From a virus: a stretch of 64,000 nt of DNA. Positions 55,246-64,000 of the stretch are shown here, in pieces; the stretch's first letter is position 1; the number at the start of each line of letters is the position of its first letter. The stretch spans positions 1 through 64,000 of the IMG/VR virus record IMGVR_UViG_3300042317_000620; one strand, written 5' to 3'. The position numbers and the translations under genes are program-made. The notes under the pieces are model-generated. The model was given only the letters and a program-made list of their open reading frames with translations. It was not told the origin of the DNA and did not search any database.

Positions 55246-58200
55246 TTACACCTCACTCAAATAAACTGTCATAGATGGTCCACTATCATTTCTATCGTAT
55301 TGAATATTATAAACGATAAATCTTGTATTTGTTGTTGCTACCATATCAATATCATCATTGTTTTTATAATCAATAGTAACAATATCTCCTAACTGAACTA
55401 TTGGAGTTGCAAACATTTCAATCCCTACTGATTTTTTAGGTTGCATTAGTTTATTAATTATCCACCCCATTAAATTTTCAGCATCGTCAGATGTTTGAAT
55501 ATAATCACTTTCAATAGAAAAATCATTTTTTCCATAAATAATTCTGCTATTTTTAATGGTATTATATTTTTGTTCTTCAGTAACAGGTGAATATACAATA
55601 GCATTTCCTTTAAGTTCTTGATCTGAAAAACTTGAAGTTTTCTTAAAATAATCATCAACAGTTAATGTATTAGTATTATCTTGTGTAAATGCAATACCTA
55701 GAATATTTAAAAAATTAAAAGATGTAGTTCCTAGGTCTAATAAAGAATCTGTTGAATTAAAAATTAAAAACTCTGCGCCATAAGCATTTGATTGATAATT
55801 TGAAATAGTAAAATCTTTTACTCTGTCTTGTGGTTTTAATATCTGTGAAGATAGTGCTGGATATGCATTATCAAATCTAACATTTAAATATGCACACTCT
55901 CTCATAATAGTTCCAAACTCATCATAAAAAATTTTATAATTTGGATTATTCCCAGGGCCAACACCAGATAAATATGTATCTTGTAAAACACCGCTTAGTG
56001 CATATTTTCTTAATGAGTCCTTAATATTAATTGAGTTACCACTAAATACTTTACTAATTGGCTCAGTTATAGCAGTTGCTCCATTAGTAGAATAGTTTGG
56101 TCCCATGGCAAGTAGATGTTCAAACATACACTTTGATCCGCCACGAGTAAATAGTGCCGTATTATAATTTTTAGGAAGTGGGTCTTTGTCATCAACCGTA
56201 GCAATTAAAACATTGTTTATATACAAATAAAATCTTCTGCTATTTTGACCCAAAAGATTATCTACATACTCTACCGCTAAATCATAAACTGTTGTGTATT
56301 TGTCTTCAAACTTTTTAGAAATACCAACAAAGTTTCCAGAGTCAGATAAAATATCTCCGTTGCCACTCCACAAAAGTTCTGGTATTGCTTTAGTAGAATC
56401 TGAATCTTTTTTAATCTTATAAAATATAATATCTGGTTGCTCTTCAGTTCCACCATCTAAAGAAATAATTTCAAAATAATAACCATTGTTATTTGCTGCA
56501 TTAACCAATACACCAAGTCCTCCAGAATTACCAGATAGTTTAATTGGTTGGTTTGGAGAACTTGTTGGTATTTGATAATATATTGATCCATCTAGTGGTG
56601 TAAGTGTTTTATACGAATCATTATTTTCGTCTTGAATTTCTCCAACAGATGCACCAATAATTCTAATTCTTGTACCAAAATAATTATATCGATCTTGAAA
56701 ACTTTTAGTAATAAGCGTAATAAAATTTGTTGCATTTGGATCAGTACTTGTAAAGTTTGGACCTTTTAATACAAGTGCTGACGATTGTATAACTCCTTTA
56801 TGTTTTTGTGGATTAATAATATTAGTTGTTGATATTTCATTTTCTGTTAAATTAGATTTGCCCAAATACTTTTTAACAACACTGTTGGCTGTAGATTTTT
56901 TAGCCAAATCATTATCTACACCAGCAGGGCCAGTTGTTGTGCTTCCAGCAAAAGTACTTCCTCCAAAAAGATACTGTGATTCCATAACACAGCCTTTTCT
57001 GTTATCATAACTTAACCATTCTTGTAAAAGTCCAGCAGTGTGATAGGCAATTTGTGTTCCAAACTGAGCCCTTCCACTTGATATTACTGCACCTTCTTTC
57101 ATTCTACTAGTTCCAGCAATAAGTTCATAATATGGCTCAGAGTATATTCTTACCCTACCAGTATGATATATTTTTCCATTGAATGGCATATTTGATAAAT
57201 AATATTTATATTCAGCATCATTACTAATCCAAACATTTCCAATTCCTGCGACATTATACTCAACAGCATCATATTTTATAACTTCACCATTTGCATAAAA
57301 ATAACCTTGATATCTAACTAACAAATATGCACTTTCGCCAAAATCAACAACATTATTTTGAATAACTCCACCTTGAACGGTAGGTGGTAAATTGCTAAGA
57401 TCTTTATTTAAAACAAGCGCAGCAAGACTATATCCTCCAGAACTATTGCCAATCTTTGATTCTTGTGTATCTTGTATTTGCCATAACAAAGATGGTTTGT
57501 ATATCCAAGATTTGTCTTCAGAACTAATACTTGTTTCTTGTCCTAATTGACTATACATCTTATCGATGTATCTTGTTTTATAAGTAATCTTTCCATCATT
57601 ATATATTTTTTTATCTTGAGATGCCACACTAATAATATTGGCAAGTTTTTTTCCGTCAATAATTTTGTTTTGAATAATATTGACAGTGTCAGTTACTTTT
57701 GAACCTATTAGTTCATAATTAATAGGTCTTTGCGATGCGCTTGGCATTAAATATTCTTTGCTCATAACTATAAAATTATTATATTCATCAAAAAACATTG
57801 CCGTCTGTGTTGATATTGCTAAATCATTTAATATTTCCGCTAAATTTTTATCTGGACTAACAAAAAAATATGGAATAACTGGATCAATATCGTTAACATT
57901 TCTTTTATAAATATAATTGCTAAATCCAACATAATCAAGTAATAGTGCTACAGCATAACTTAGTGAAACATTTGTAATAAATAATTCTGGTGCTGGCATT
58001 GACTCAAAATAAAAATATAAATCTCTTAATTCAATAGAAATTGTTCCACCTGTTATGTCTGCTTGAGGAAAACCTTCTGAGTATAAAGTTTTTATTGGAA
58101 CTAAATAGTCATATCCAGAAACATTAATAACATTTTCATAAAAAGTAAATTTAACATTTTTTCTAATATAGTCTGAAATCAAACTATTTGAGTTTTCATT

Positions 58201-59592
58201 AAAAGACTGATCTTCATCAAAAATATTTATTGTTCCAGTTGATGCAAGCAATTGTCCAATAGGTAGTGCGCCTGAGCCAAGATCTCCTAAAGATTTTGTA
58301 ACATTATAAGAAACAACTCTGTCAGAAATGTCCACATTAAGTCGTGGAGAAAACTCAATAAGGTCAAATGTTGAATTAAATTTATTCATAGAGTCAACAA
58401 TAATTCTAACACCACGAATATAATCAAACTCTCTATATCTAGTTTGATTAGTTGTTGCTTCTAAATATGAAGATGGATTAACCAAGTTAGTTACAAAATG
58501 TTTTGTTTGATCTAATGATTCATCAGTCAAGAACCATGTATACTCTGGAACAAATTGACTGTACTCATTGTCTAAATTATTCCAAATGTAGTATGTACCT
58601 TTATCGGAACTACTAGTTATAACTAAATATGCATACCCATCTACTGCATCTTTTGGAAGCAAGGTTGTTGATGATAAAATTTCAGCATGAATAAAACGAG
58701 ATTTATATTGATCTGGAACTTTTAATCCGTAGGATAATTCTACGTACCCATCATCTGGAACAATTGGAGATCCGTCTGGTCTTGTTGATGAAAAGTTAAA
58801 ATCTTGAACAGTTACCCATTGATTTCCTTTTAATACTTGAATCTTCCATATAGTTGGAGTTGTTTTATTTACCATACCATAAAAAGGATCTGATAAAGTA
58901 CTAATTGTAGATTTATACGGACCTAAATCAACACCACCAACATTGGTCTGCATTTTAATAATAACTCTATTAGATGGAACATTATTTTTATAAACAACAA
59001 ATGGGGCTGCATCATCTAAATAATATGATTGTCCTATAAGTCTATTTGCTATACCTCGTTCTGTTGTATTAGCAGAAGAAGTAGATTCTTTTTCGGTTCT
59101 ATAAGAAGTCCAGTATTTAAATTCATCATTTCTATCTGGCATATAATATCTTGGCCTTTGTGTAAAAAAAGAACCTTGATCATTTAATGCATCAGTAGTA
59201 AGCGAAGGGACATATCTGCCTGGAATATAAGATGTTTTGTTGATTCCTGATCTTGGTCTAAATGGCTTAATACAATCTTCTAAAGAATAATATAGTTTAA
59301 GTTGTTCTTTTGTTGCGGTATAAAATATTGGGTTGTCATCATCATCTACCCCACCATCTACTACAACATCAGCATCTGTTGCACCAGTATAAAATTGTCC
59401 GACATCATTTGCATCAAATGTTGACTGAATTGTTAAATATCTAGTATCACTACTTTGTGGGCGATATCTATAGTTGCCTAACTTAAAAATATTATCTGGC
59501 ATATTCATATTCCACTCAGCAACTATTTTTGATTTTGACTGAATAGTTGGTGAATTTTGAAAATGATTTTTTAGCGCTGTATTATTAAACAT
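55246..59592 (-). CDS. Large minor tail protein (tail-tip or baseplate, with lectin-like region)
   Basis: 1448 residues. Beta-rich throughout with repeated Gly/Asp/Asn turns; N-terminal WNMNMPDNIFKLGNYRYRPQ, a middle VDISDRVVSYNVTKSLGDLG and IFDEDQSF segment typical of actinophage minor tail proteins. Around residues 940-1150 the fold looks like a concanavalin/LamG insert (ISKKFEDKYTTVYDLAVEYV, RRFYLYINNVLIATVDD). Probably the baseplate hub or receptor-binding platform. TAATG overlap with the next gene. Confidence 0.75.
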   Translation of the reverse strand: MFNNTALKNHFQNSPTIQSKSKIVAEWNMNMPDNIFKLGNYRYRPQSSDTRYLTIQSTFDANDVGQFYTGATDADVVVDGGVDDDDNPIFYTATKEQLKLYYSLEDCIKPFRPRSGINKTSYIPGRYVPSLTTDALNDQGSFFTQRPRYYMPDRNDEFKYWTSYRTEKESTSSANTTERGIANRLIGQSYYLDDAAPFVVYKNNVPSNRVIIKMQTNVGGVDLGPYKSTISTLSDPFYGMVNKTTPTIWKIQVLKGNQWVTVQDFNFSSTRPDGSPIVPDDGYVELSYGLKVPDQYKSRFIHAEILSSTTLLPKDAVDGYAYLVITSSSDKGTYYIWNNLDNEYSQFVPEYTWFLTDESLDQTKHFVTNLVNPSSYLEATTNQTRYREFDYIRGVRIIVDSMNKFNSTFDLIEFSPRLNVDISDRVVSYNVTKSLGDLGSGALPIGQLLASTGTINIFDEDQSFNENSNSLISDYIRKNVKFTFYENVINVSGYDYLVPIKTLYSEGFPQADITGGTISIELRDLYFYFESMPAPELFITNVSLSYAVALLLDYVGFSNYIYKRNVNDIDPVIPYFFVSPDKNLAEILNDLAISTQTAMFFDEYNNFIVMSKEYLMPSASQRPINYELIGSKVTDTVNIIQNKIIDGKKLANIISVASQDKKIYNDGKITYKTRYIDKMYSQLGQETSISSEDKSWIYKPSLLWQIQDTQESKIGNSSGGYSLAALVLNKDLSNLPPTVQGGVIQNNVVDFGESAYLLVRYQGYFYANGEVIKYDAVEYNVAGIGNVWISNDAEYKYYLSNMPFNGKIYHTGRVRIYSEPYYELIAGTSRMKEGAVISSGRAQFGTQIAYHTAGLLQEWLSYDNRKGCVMESQYLFGGSTFAGSTTTGPAGVDNDLAKKSTANSVVKKYLGKSNLTENEISTTNIINPQKHKGVIQSSALVLKGPNFTSTDPNATNFITLITKSFQDRYNYFGTRIRIIGASVGEIQDENNDSYKTLTPLDGSIYYQIPTSSPNQPIKLSGNSGGLGVLVNAANNNGYYFEIISLDGGTEEQPDIIFYKIKKDSDSTKAIPELLWSGNGDILSDSGNFVGISKKFEDKYTTVYDLAVEYVDNLLGQNSRRFYLYINNVLIATVDDKDPLPKNYNTALFTRGGSKCMFEHLLAMGPNYSTNGATAITEPISKVFSGNSINIKDSLRKYALSGVLQDTYLSGVGPGNNPNYKIFYDEFGTIMRECAYLNVRFDNAYPALSSQILKPQDRVKDFTISNYQSNAYGAEFLIFNSTDSLLDLGTTSFNFLNILGIAFTQDNTNTLTVDDYFKKTSSFSDQELKGNAIVYSPVTEEQKYNTIKNSRIIYGKNDFSIESDYIQTSDDAENLMGWIINKLMQPKKSVGIEMFATPIVQLGDIVTIDYKNNDDIDMVATTNTRFIVYNIQYDRNDSGPSMTVYLSEV

Positions 59593-60227
59593 TACACTTC
59601 TTCCAAAGTAACAGAAATGTTCCAGAGATCGTGGTTGGTCCTACCTCTTTTTACAACATCATAACTAAAGTCTGCAATATACACCTGCACAATTTCACTA
59701 TAACTTGTTAAGTGTAAGAATGCTGAATCATCTGATCCAAAATTTTTATAATTATCATATGATAAAAACATCCAAAATGGACCTTGGTGGTTTTCATACC
59801 AATCAAGAAGTTCAACTCCTCCTGCGCCACCGTCTGCTGTATACTCATTCTGTCCAGTAAGATCAGACTTACCCGTTGAATTAAAATCTGCAACCCTCAA
59901 ATATGCTCTTGATGGCAAATTGTCCCAAGACATAGATATAGTCATTTTGTCTGCAATATGATGAGATCTCATATTTCCATTAATCATTCTTTGTCGTTGT
60001 TCTATTCTTGTTGGCTTAAATTGTATTGATGATCTATTATGATCTGATAAAATTAAAAATTGATTTGCTGGTTGAGCAGTAGTTGCTAATGATGAATCAG
60101 CACCTATTTCTTGTCCGATAGGAATATAAATACCAGTTGTATCTAATGTGCCAGAATTTTCTGACCAAATTATAGCCTGTGGCCTAGCATGTCTTTTTCT
60201 ACCTAAAATATATGATGCTGTTGCCAT
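59592..60227 (-). CDS. Distal-tail-like minor tail protein
   Basis: 211 residues. QFKPTRIEQRQRMINGNMRSH, MTISMSWDNLPSRAYL and VQVYIADFSYDVVKRG fit a tail-tube-to-tip adaptor with a beta-sandwich. Directly downstream of the tape measure gene, where the distal tail protein is usually encoded; overlaps it by TAATG. Confidence 0.65.
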   Translation of the reverse strand: MATASYILGRKRHARPQAIIWSENSGTLDTTGIYIPIGQEIGADSSLATTAQPANQFLILSDHNRSSIQFKPTRIEQRQRMINGNMRSHHIADKMTISMSWDNLPSRAYLRVADFNSTGKSDLTGQNEYTADGGAGGVELLDWYENHQGPFWMFLSYDNYKNFGSDDSAFLHLTSYSEIVQVYIADFSYDVVKRGRTNHDLWNISVTLEEV

Positions 60228-63200
60228 TATCTATTACCCCTAATTCTTTGTGAATCAATTTGTTTAATTTGATTAATAACAGTTCTTGCAATATCATTTG
60301 GATTTGCATTGCTATTTGATACATTGACGCTTAGACTATAATTATACACTGAGTTACCTGGAAGTTCTCCATTATTAATATTATTCATTACCCCTGTGCC
60401 AAGCATATCAACTGCTCTTTTTTGTATTACAAATTCTCCAGGAGTTAGCATTGCTGGAATAGTGTCTGTTCCTTTACCATATCCCCCTGCTGCAAAATAT
60501 TTTGGAACAATTCCACCCATATTCATATATTTAGGAACCATACCGCCCGTAGACCTATACATTGCCGTCCATGCTCCCGTTGCTCTACTTGCTGCTAAAT
60601 TTAATGGAGATGTAATATTTGCTTTGGCAGTTGCTTTTGCAGACTCTGCTTTTTTATCTGCTGCTTGTGCATCTCTATTTAGCGTTGGGTTAGATACCCC
60701 TGCTCCCTCTATTGCTCTAATGCTTGGTTTATTAATTTGAGAAGCAATAGATATACTTGAAAACTTTTTATCTGCTGCTTGTGCATCTCTATTTAGCGTT
60801 GCTTGCTGTGCTGCAACTCCAGTATATATTTCAAACATTGTATTGCTTAACTTTTTATCATTTATTCTACTTTCATTATTTGCGTCTGCTACCTTTTTTG
60901 CAATAATTGCTGTTGATGCTACTCTATCCGCCAGTCTTCCTGCGTCATTTGCTGCAGCAATTGCTTGTGGTACCGTTAAAGATTTTTTATCTGCTATTGC
61001 ATTGTCTCTTGCTTCTATGGCTTTTGGCTCTGCAATTGCGTTCCGTTTTGCTTGTTCTATTGCTTCTGGAACAGTAAGAGCAGCCTTATCTTTTATTTGT
61101 TCTTCTCTAGCATTAGAGGCTGCTTTTTCATTTAATATTCTTTGTACATCTGCTACATCTTCTTTTTTGGCTTCAGCCCTTGCATTATTTCCAAGGAATT
61201 GCATTGTACTTGAATAAATACCCATCATTTCTGCTACCAGAGGACTCATCCTACCAACTGCATCAGATGCGTTTGCTGAAGATCGTTCAGCATTTTTAGA
61301 AGCAGTAAGTTGATCAATATTTCTTTGTCTTTGTTCTTCTGCTAATTGTTCTTGACGTTCTACCCAAGCAACTGTTTCCCTTACAACATCAGAAGATGGC
61401 CTTACGTTAATATCAATACCTGATCCACTTACCGTTGTTGGTTTTGTTGTATCTCCGTTTCTTACATTTATTCCTGTTGGCGTAGTTACAACCTTTTTTT
61501 CTCCTTGTCTTACAGTTTCTGGTTTTTTTGTAGTAGGTTTTTTTGTAGTAGGTTTTTTTGTAGTAGGTTTTTTACCATCTGTAATTTTTGAAGAATTAGA
61601 CGCTTTCTTTTTAGATGTTTTCTTTTTAGAAGGTTTAGATGAAGAACTTACTGGGGTAAAATTAAATCCAAGTCCTCTATTAAACATCCAGTCATCTGCA
61701 ATAGCACCAGACTCTGATGTGCTGTCGCTTTGTTCAGATTTAGCAGATATAGATCCTACTGTAATTTTTTCTGTTAATGTTTTTAATGCTGCGGTATTAT
61801 CAGTTGTAGCAGTCGTATTTATTCCTATTGGTGTTAGATCTGTTTCGTTTCCAGAAGGCTTTACTATTGGATTACCATTTTCATCATAGTTCATTGCAAC
61901 GCCTGCTACTTTAGCACCAAATAAATCTTTTATTCGTTCATTAATAACACCTGCTACAGATGACAAAAGTGCTTGAGGTTTTCCAGCAACGGCATCTTTA
62001 ATTGCTGATAGTAGACTTTGGCTGTCAAGTTTAAATCCACCAATTTCTTGAATTTTTGTAGCAATATCGTTATACGCCTTAAGTTCTTCTGGAGTTCTTT
62101 TAAGTGCTTTTGTAAACTCTTGAGCATATGCAATTTGTTTTTTAACAATATCTAAATTAATTTTAGCAAGGTCTGCAGCACTCTTAGCATTTTCTTCTTC
62201 AATTTGTTTTCTTGTTTTACCATCAGCAGTGATACTTTCAAGAGTTTTCTTTCTTGCCTCTTCAATACTCTTTCGTTTTGCTTCAAGTTGTGCCTGAATT
62301 TCTTGTTGTCTTACTGACTGAATTGCTCTTGCAGCAGCAGCCATATCTCCACGAGCAAGCGCTTCAGCAATGCTAAATCTTCCTTCTTGCAAGCGATTAA
62401 TCTCTTCATTGCGTTTTACAATTTCATCTAATGCTTGAATTTGTTTATCATAAACTTTATTGGCAAGTTCTTCTTCATAGTTTATAAGTTCTAATGCATA
62501 ACCATTTCTTTTAGCAGCAATTTCTATTTCTGTTTTTTGTACAATAAATTGATTTTCTGCAATTGCATTTTGTAATTCAAGAAATTCCAACATTTGTTCA
62601 TTTGCCGTTTGTTGACTTACAATTGCATCTTGTTGTTTAGTCAATACAACTTTATTATAATATTCTTCAAGATCGTTACGCTTTTGTTGTGATTCAACCA
62701 ATTCCTCAAGCGCTTTACCCTTTAGTCTGCCATTTCTAATTTCAAGAGCAATTGAGTCACTTTCTGTAATAGCCATTGCTGTAGCATAATCAATGCCTTG
62801 TTTCCTAAGTTTATTTACTGCAGCAGTTCTATTTTCTAGTTTTTGCATTTCTTTTGCATTGTTAGCAACTATTTCTCCTGCAGCAATTGAGGCAAGTGCT
62901 TTATTAATCTGTTCAGCACCTGCTTTAATACCATTTTTAAACTTAACAACACCTTTTTCAATTTCTAAACCAAATTTACCAAACTTCTTTTGTATTTCTT
63001 CTGGACTTAAGCCCTCTATCATATCTATAAATTCTGTACTAAGTTTTTTGGTAGCAACCAATTGATTTGTTATGCCATTAAATGTCATGTAGGCTCCGCC
63101 TTTTTTGCCACCTAAATCCATAACTCTTTTTAGTTCTTTAAATCCCTTTAATGAATTAACTGATGCTTGCTGAAAAAGTTTTAATTTTTTATTCATATCA

Positions 63201-64000
63201 TCAAATGTTGTATCTCTTCCATCGCCTTTTTTCTTTGGTGGTGGTGTACTACCGCTTGGTTTTGGAAGAATGCCAGTCTTACCATATATAGGCTTTACTT
63301 GACCAACAGTTGTTGCAACCTTGCCAACATCGCCTCTAATTTTTTGTTGAACAGATTCTGGAAGTATACTTCCTCCAGCCTTTGCAATTGCAGCATCTTC
63401 TGCTGCTTTCTCTTCTTCTGGCGTTATTGTTTTATAAATTTGAATGAATGACTGAATAGCAGTTTTTTGTTGTTCTTTTGGTAACTTACTTATATAGTCC
63501 CAAAAAGCCATTAATTCTTTTTGTTCTCCAGCCTGGATATCTAAGCCTTCTGTTAAAATATTCATTATGGCATTTTTTTCAATTGGGTCTGGTAAATTTT
63601 CAATTTTATTAGAAAGTTCAATTATTTGATCTAACTTCTCTAAACTTCCATTATCATCAATAATCATTGAGGCTTTGAGTTCTTTGCCCTGAAGTTTAAA
63701 TAATGCTGCAAGGGTTGCTGCTCTATCTTCAAATTTTCCAGAACCCTTTTTAGATGTAATTTCAGTAAATATTTTTGCGCCAATTTCAGGATTTTTTTCT
63801 CCAAATAATGTATACAATACGTTAGAAACTTCAGAAACTTGGCCTGCGTCATTAATTTCAAATGCTGTAGATACTGTCTTAAGCATTTTTTCTTTATCAC
63901 TACCAAACATTTCTAGTAAATTAGTTGCAGCACCTACTTCAAGTGCGCCACCTCCAACAAGTGTGTCAATTATTACCTCTAGCCTTTGTGCTTTTACTCT
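60227..64000 (-). CDS. Tape measure protein (5' part beyond the right edge)
   Basis: The frame is open to the window edge, so at least 1257 residues are present and the N-terminus is missing. Long helical and coiled regions rich in Ala, Lys and Gln dominate, with a C-terminal region of low complexity: a KPTTK triplet repeat, two copies of LNRDAQAADKK, a globular KYFAAGGYGKGTDTIPAMLTPGEFVI segment (typical tape-measure C-terminus) and an end in RIRGNR. It sets tail length and helps DNA injection. The internal ATG near 63910 is not the true start. Confidence 0.9.
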   Translation of the reverse strand, partial: RVKAQRLEVIIDTLVGGGALEVGAATNLLEMFGSDKEKMLKTVSTAFEINDAGQVSEVSNVLYTLFGEKNPEIGAKIFTEITSKKGSGKFEDRAATLAALFKLQGKELKASMIIDDNGSLEKLDQIIELSNKIENLPDPIEKNAIMNILTEGLDIQAGEQKELMAFWDYISKLPKEQQKTAIQSFIQIYKTITPEEEKAAEDAAIAKAGGSILPESVQQKIRGDVGKVATTVGQVKPIYGKTGILPKPSGSTPPPKKKGDGRDTTFDDMNKKLKLFQQASVNSLKGFKELKRVMDLGGKKGGAYMTFNGITNQLVATKKLSTEFIDMIEGLSPEEIQKKFGKFGLEIEKGVVKFKNGIKAGAEQINKALASIAAGEIVANNAKEMQKLENRTAAVNKLRKQGIDYATAMAITESDSIALEIRNGRLKGKALEELVESQQKRNDLEEYYNKVVLTKQQDAIVSQQTANEQMLEFLELQNAIAENQFIVQKTEIEIAAKRNGYALELINYEEELANKVYDKQIQALDEIVKRNEEINRLQEGRFSIAEALARGDMAAAARAIQSVRQQEIQAQLEAKRKSIEEARKKTLESITADGKTRKQIEEENAKSAADLAKINLDIVKKQIAYAQEFTKALKRTPEELKAYNDIATKIQEIGGFKLDSQSLLSAIKDAVAGKPQALLSSVAGVINERIKDLFGAKVAGVAMNYDENGNPIVKPSGNETDLTPIGINTTATTDNTAALKTLTEKITVGSISAKSEQSDSTSESGAIADDWMFNRGLGFNFTPVSSSSKPSKKKTSKKKASNSSKITDGKKPTTKKPTTKKPTTKKPETVRQGEKKVVTTPTGINVRNGDTTKPTTVSGSGIDINVRPSSDVVRETVAWVERQEQLAEEQRQRNIDQLTASKNAERSSANASDAVGRMSPLVAEMMGIYSSTMQFLGNNARAEAKKEDVADVQRILNEKAASNAREEQIKDKAALTVPEAIEQAKRNAIAEPKAIEARDNAIADKKSLTVPQAIAAANDAGRLADRVASTAIIAKKVADANNESRINDKKLSNTMFEIYTGVAAQQATLNRDAQAADKKFSSISIASQINKPSIRAIEGAGVSNPTLNRDAQAADKKAESAKATAKANITSPLNLAASRATGAWTAMYRSTGGMVPKYMNMGGIVPKYFAAGGYGKGTDTIPAMLTPGEFVIQKRAVDMLGTGVMNNINNGELPGNSVYNYSLSVNVSNSNANPNDIARTVINQIKQIDSQRIRGNR
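60651..60801 (-). repeat. Exact 37-bp direct repeat inside the tape measure gene
   Basis: Copies at 60651-60687 and 60765-60801 are identical and encode LNRDAQAADKK. Spacing of 114 nt keeps the frame (38 codons). Confidence 0.85.
61521..61565 (-). repeat. Three tandem 15-bp units in the tape measure gene
   Basis: Unit GGTTTTTTTGTAGTA repeats exactly three times and encodes KPTTK motifs; each unit has a T7 run prone to slippage. Confidence 0.85.

Noticed and set aside
1-64000. Diversity-generating retroelement or retron
   Set aside because: No reverse-transcriptase motif (YxDD) in context and no template/variable repeat pair was noticed.

Overview
The window is one segment of a large, AT-rich, tailed double-stranded DNA phage (Caudoviricetes), and both window ends are interior to the phage genome. 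Evidence for a phage: terminase large and small subunits, a tape-measure gene cut by the right edge, several long minor-tail genes, a CHAP endolysin with holin-like proteins, and a complete replication set (DnaE-type polymerase, RecA, DnaB-like helicase, DnaG-like primase, ssDNA-binding protein, RuvC-like and Cas4-like nucleases). Evidence for an actinobacterial host: a WhiB-like Fe-S regulator, an HslV/20S-proteasome-like peptidase, a DUF7455-type zinc protein, and many promoters whose -10 box lies exactly 6 nt before an ATG (leaderless mRNAs). The low GC, the Sec-secreted Ig-like surface proteins and the gene mix fit phages of freshwater/marine Actinobacteria such as the acI lineage (Nanopelagicales). 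That host is inferred, not shown. No capsid, portal or integrase gene is recognisable.

Layout. 1-4.9 kb: an early-looking region of tiny rightward genes, many Cys-rich, each behind its own leaderless promoter. It holds an iteron-rich 460-bp gap (possible origin or control region) and two leftward genes for secreted proteins (PstS and an Ig-like protein) that end in the same 36-bp repeat. 4.9-8.0 kb: thermonuclease, thioredoxin, four tRNAs, an SGNH-like esterase and two possible virion-associated genes. 8.0-12.4 kb: the only long rightward operon, with four glycosyltransferase-like proteins and an FkbM methyltransferase. 12.4-27.5 kb: leftward genes for more sugar or surface chemistry (Stealth-like, SAM methyltransferase, three 2OG-Fe(II) oxygenases, GDPD, HAD-nucleotidyltransferase fusion, GT61, carbamoyltransferase, DUF6065) mixed with lysis genes, a UV-repair glycosylase, WhiB and small zinc proteins. 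27.5-33.5 kb: tRNA-Thr, the proteasome-like peptidase, holin candidates, a PA14/coiled-coil surface protein, Hsp20 and an S-layer-like protein. 33.5-36.6 kb: packaging. 36.6-52.6 kb: replication, recombination and nucleases, with a tandem trio of dioxygenase-like genes and a flavin halogenase/AhpD pair embedded. 52.6-64 kb: tail genes.

How it works together. Leftward genes are packed with ATGA, TAATG and longer overlaps, indicating translationally coupled polycistronic operons. The phage carries its own replisome, takes nucleotides from host DNA (SNase-like), repairs UV damage (DenV-like), supplies five tRNAs and a thioredoxin, and probably retunes host physiology (WhiB, PstS, Hsp20, proteasome-like peptidase). 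An unusually large share of the window encodes enzymes that build or decorate glycans or small molecules. I interpret this as a virion- or host-envelope-decoration programme. The best candidates for undescribed biology are the proteasome-like peptidase without an ATPase partner, the halogenase/AhpD pair, the decoration island, the repeated gene ends that would support a +1-frameshifted KVRR tail, a methyltransferase gene without a canonical start codon, and the leaderless promoter regulon.
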